A stretch of 64,000 nucleotides of DNA from Aquipseudomonas alcaligenes (GTDB taxonomy: Bacteria > Pseudomonadota > Gammaproteobacteria > Pseudomonadales > Pseudomonadaceae), in assembly GCF_900156545.1 (NCBI RefSeq), contig NZ_FTNW01000001.1, forward strand, positions 1-64,000, given 5' to 3'. The notes beneath the pieces were generated by a model. The model searched no databases, was not told where the DNA came from, and was given only the letters and a program-made list of their open reading frames with translations. This document shows, one piece after another, positions 63,363-64,000 of this stretch; position 1 is the stretch's first letter, and each line of letters begins with the position of its first letter. Position numbers and translations under genes: made by a program.

Positions 63363-64000
63363 ATGAGCGAATCCGAATTCGAACCCCGTCCCAGCGGCGA
63401 GAAGCTGCAGAAAGTCCTGGCCCGTGCCGGCCTCGGCTCGCGCCGTGACATCGAGCAGTGGATCACTGACGGCCGGGTCAAGGTCAACGGCGTGGTCGCC
63501 AGCCTCGGTGCCCGTGTCGAGCCGCGCGATGCCATCAGTGTCGATGGCCAGCTGCTCAAGCGCGAAGACATGCAGCAGACCGTACGCCGCGTGCTGATCT
63601 ACAACAAGCCGGAAGGCGAGATCTGCACCCGCGACGATCCGGAAGGCCGCCCCACCGTGTTCGACCGCCTGCCGCGGCCGAAAGAGGGGCGCTGGATCAA
63701 CATCGGTCGTCTGGACATCAACACCACCGGCCTGCTGCTGTTCACCACCGATGGCGAGCTGGCCAACCGCCTGATGCATCCCTCCTATGAAATGGACCGC
63801 GAGTACGCCGTGCGCGTGCGTGGCGAGGTCACCGAGGAGATGATCGAGCAGCTCAAGGCCGGCGTGATGCTGGAAGACGGCCCGGCCAAGTTCACCGATA
63901 TCAAGGAAGCGCCGGGTGGCGAAGGCTTCAACCGCTGGTTCCACTGTGTGGTGATGGAAGGCCGCAACCGCGAGGTGCGTCGCCTGTGGGAGTCCCAGGG
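63363..64000 (+). CDS. rluB: 23S rRNA pseudouridine(2605) synthase RluB, 3' end outside window
   Basis: The first ~212 residues of RluB, which forms pseudouridine 2605 in 23S rRNA. The N-terminal S4 RNA-binding domain ([20 protein letters not shown]) is followed by the RsuA-type catalytic domain with the nucleophile Asp in [14 protein letters not shown] (~residue 118) and the [15 protein letters not shown] motif near the window edge. The ATG at 63363 has GGAGGTG upstream. The gene order scpAB-DUF1289-rluB is normal for Pseudomonas. Truncated only by the window. Confidence 0.94.
   Translation, partial: MSESEFEPRPSGEKLQKVLARAGLGSRRDIEQWITDGRVKVNGVVASLGARVEPRDAISVDGQLLKREDMQQTVRRVLIYNKPEGEICTRDDPEGRPTVFDRLPRPKEGRWINIGRLDINTTGLLLFTTDGELANRLMHPSYEMDREYAVRVRGEVTEEMIEQLKAGVMLEDGPAKFTDIKEAPGGEGFNRWFHCVVMEGRNREVRRLWESQ

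Overview
The window is a high-GC gammaproteobacterial chromosome segment, almost certainly from Pseudomonas sensu lato. The gene content (nirBD, aceK, cyaB, plcP-agt, a Cpx-type trio, yciB-rnm-yciO-scpAB-rluB, a Lap adhesin system) and several local gene orders match Pseudomonas. The 76-bp attC sites at the left edge are of the type known from chromosomal integrons of the P. stutzeri / P. mendocina / P. alcaligenes groups. No rRNA, tRNA, CRISPR array or insertion sequence was recognised.

Layout. (1) 1-2695: an AT-rich integron cassette array read on the minus strand, with six attC sites, four complete small cassette genes plus one with a GTG start, one apparently ORF-less cassette and one cut by the window edge. 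No integrase is present; a palindromic core-site pair at 2635-2695 marks the right end. (2) 2.8-4.9 kb: M23 peptidase, a small membrane protein and an AraC regulator. (3) 5.0-11.4 kb: molybdate ABC transporter modABC and nitrite reductase nirBD. The nirB leader has a sigma-54 promoter, a hexaloop hairpin and an intrinsic terminator, which suggests NtrC plus NasT-type control. dctA diverges from it with its own sigma-54 promoter. (4) 12.8-16.9 kb: aceK, an Aer-like receptor and a DTW-domain tRNA modification enzyme. (5) 16.9-38.9 kb: a complete c-di-GMP-controlled adhesin locus. A type I secretion system (lapE-lapB-lapC like) is divergent from a 4484-residue RTX adhesin with retention module, TAAG cleavage site, three vWFA domains and several repeat families. 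The locus ends with lapD and lapG. (6) 39-46.5 kb: housekeeping and regulatory genes (recQ, UPF0149, DUF2804, MarR, SelW-like, EamA, CsaA-like, AraC). (7) 46.5-48.4 kb: a lipid-remodelling pair plcP-agt behind a four-unit Pho box, followed by the adenylate cyclase cyaB. (8) 50-54.6 kb: Mpo1-like protein, an AraC regulator and two tandem trkH paralogues. (9) 54.8-58.5 kb: YkgJ, nitroreductase and a CpxR/Spy/CpxA-like stress module with a CpxR-type box. (10) 58.5-64 kb: yciI, yciB, rnm, yciO, scpA, scpB, DUF1289 and a partial rluB.

How parts work together. Nitrite assimilation and molybdate uptake sit side by side and fit nitrogen-limited growth on nitrate or nitrite. The Lap locus would hold a giant adhesin at the surface when c-di-GMP is high and release it by LapG proteolysis when it is low. 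The plcP-agt pair would swap phospholipids for glycolipids under phosphate limitation. The integron array is the clearest reservoir of undescribed genes; the adhesin is the largest and most recombination-prone structure.
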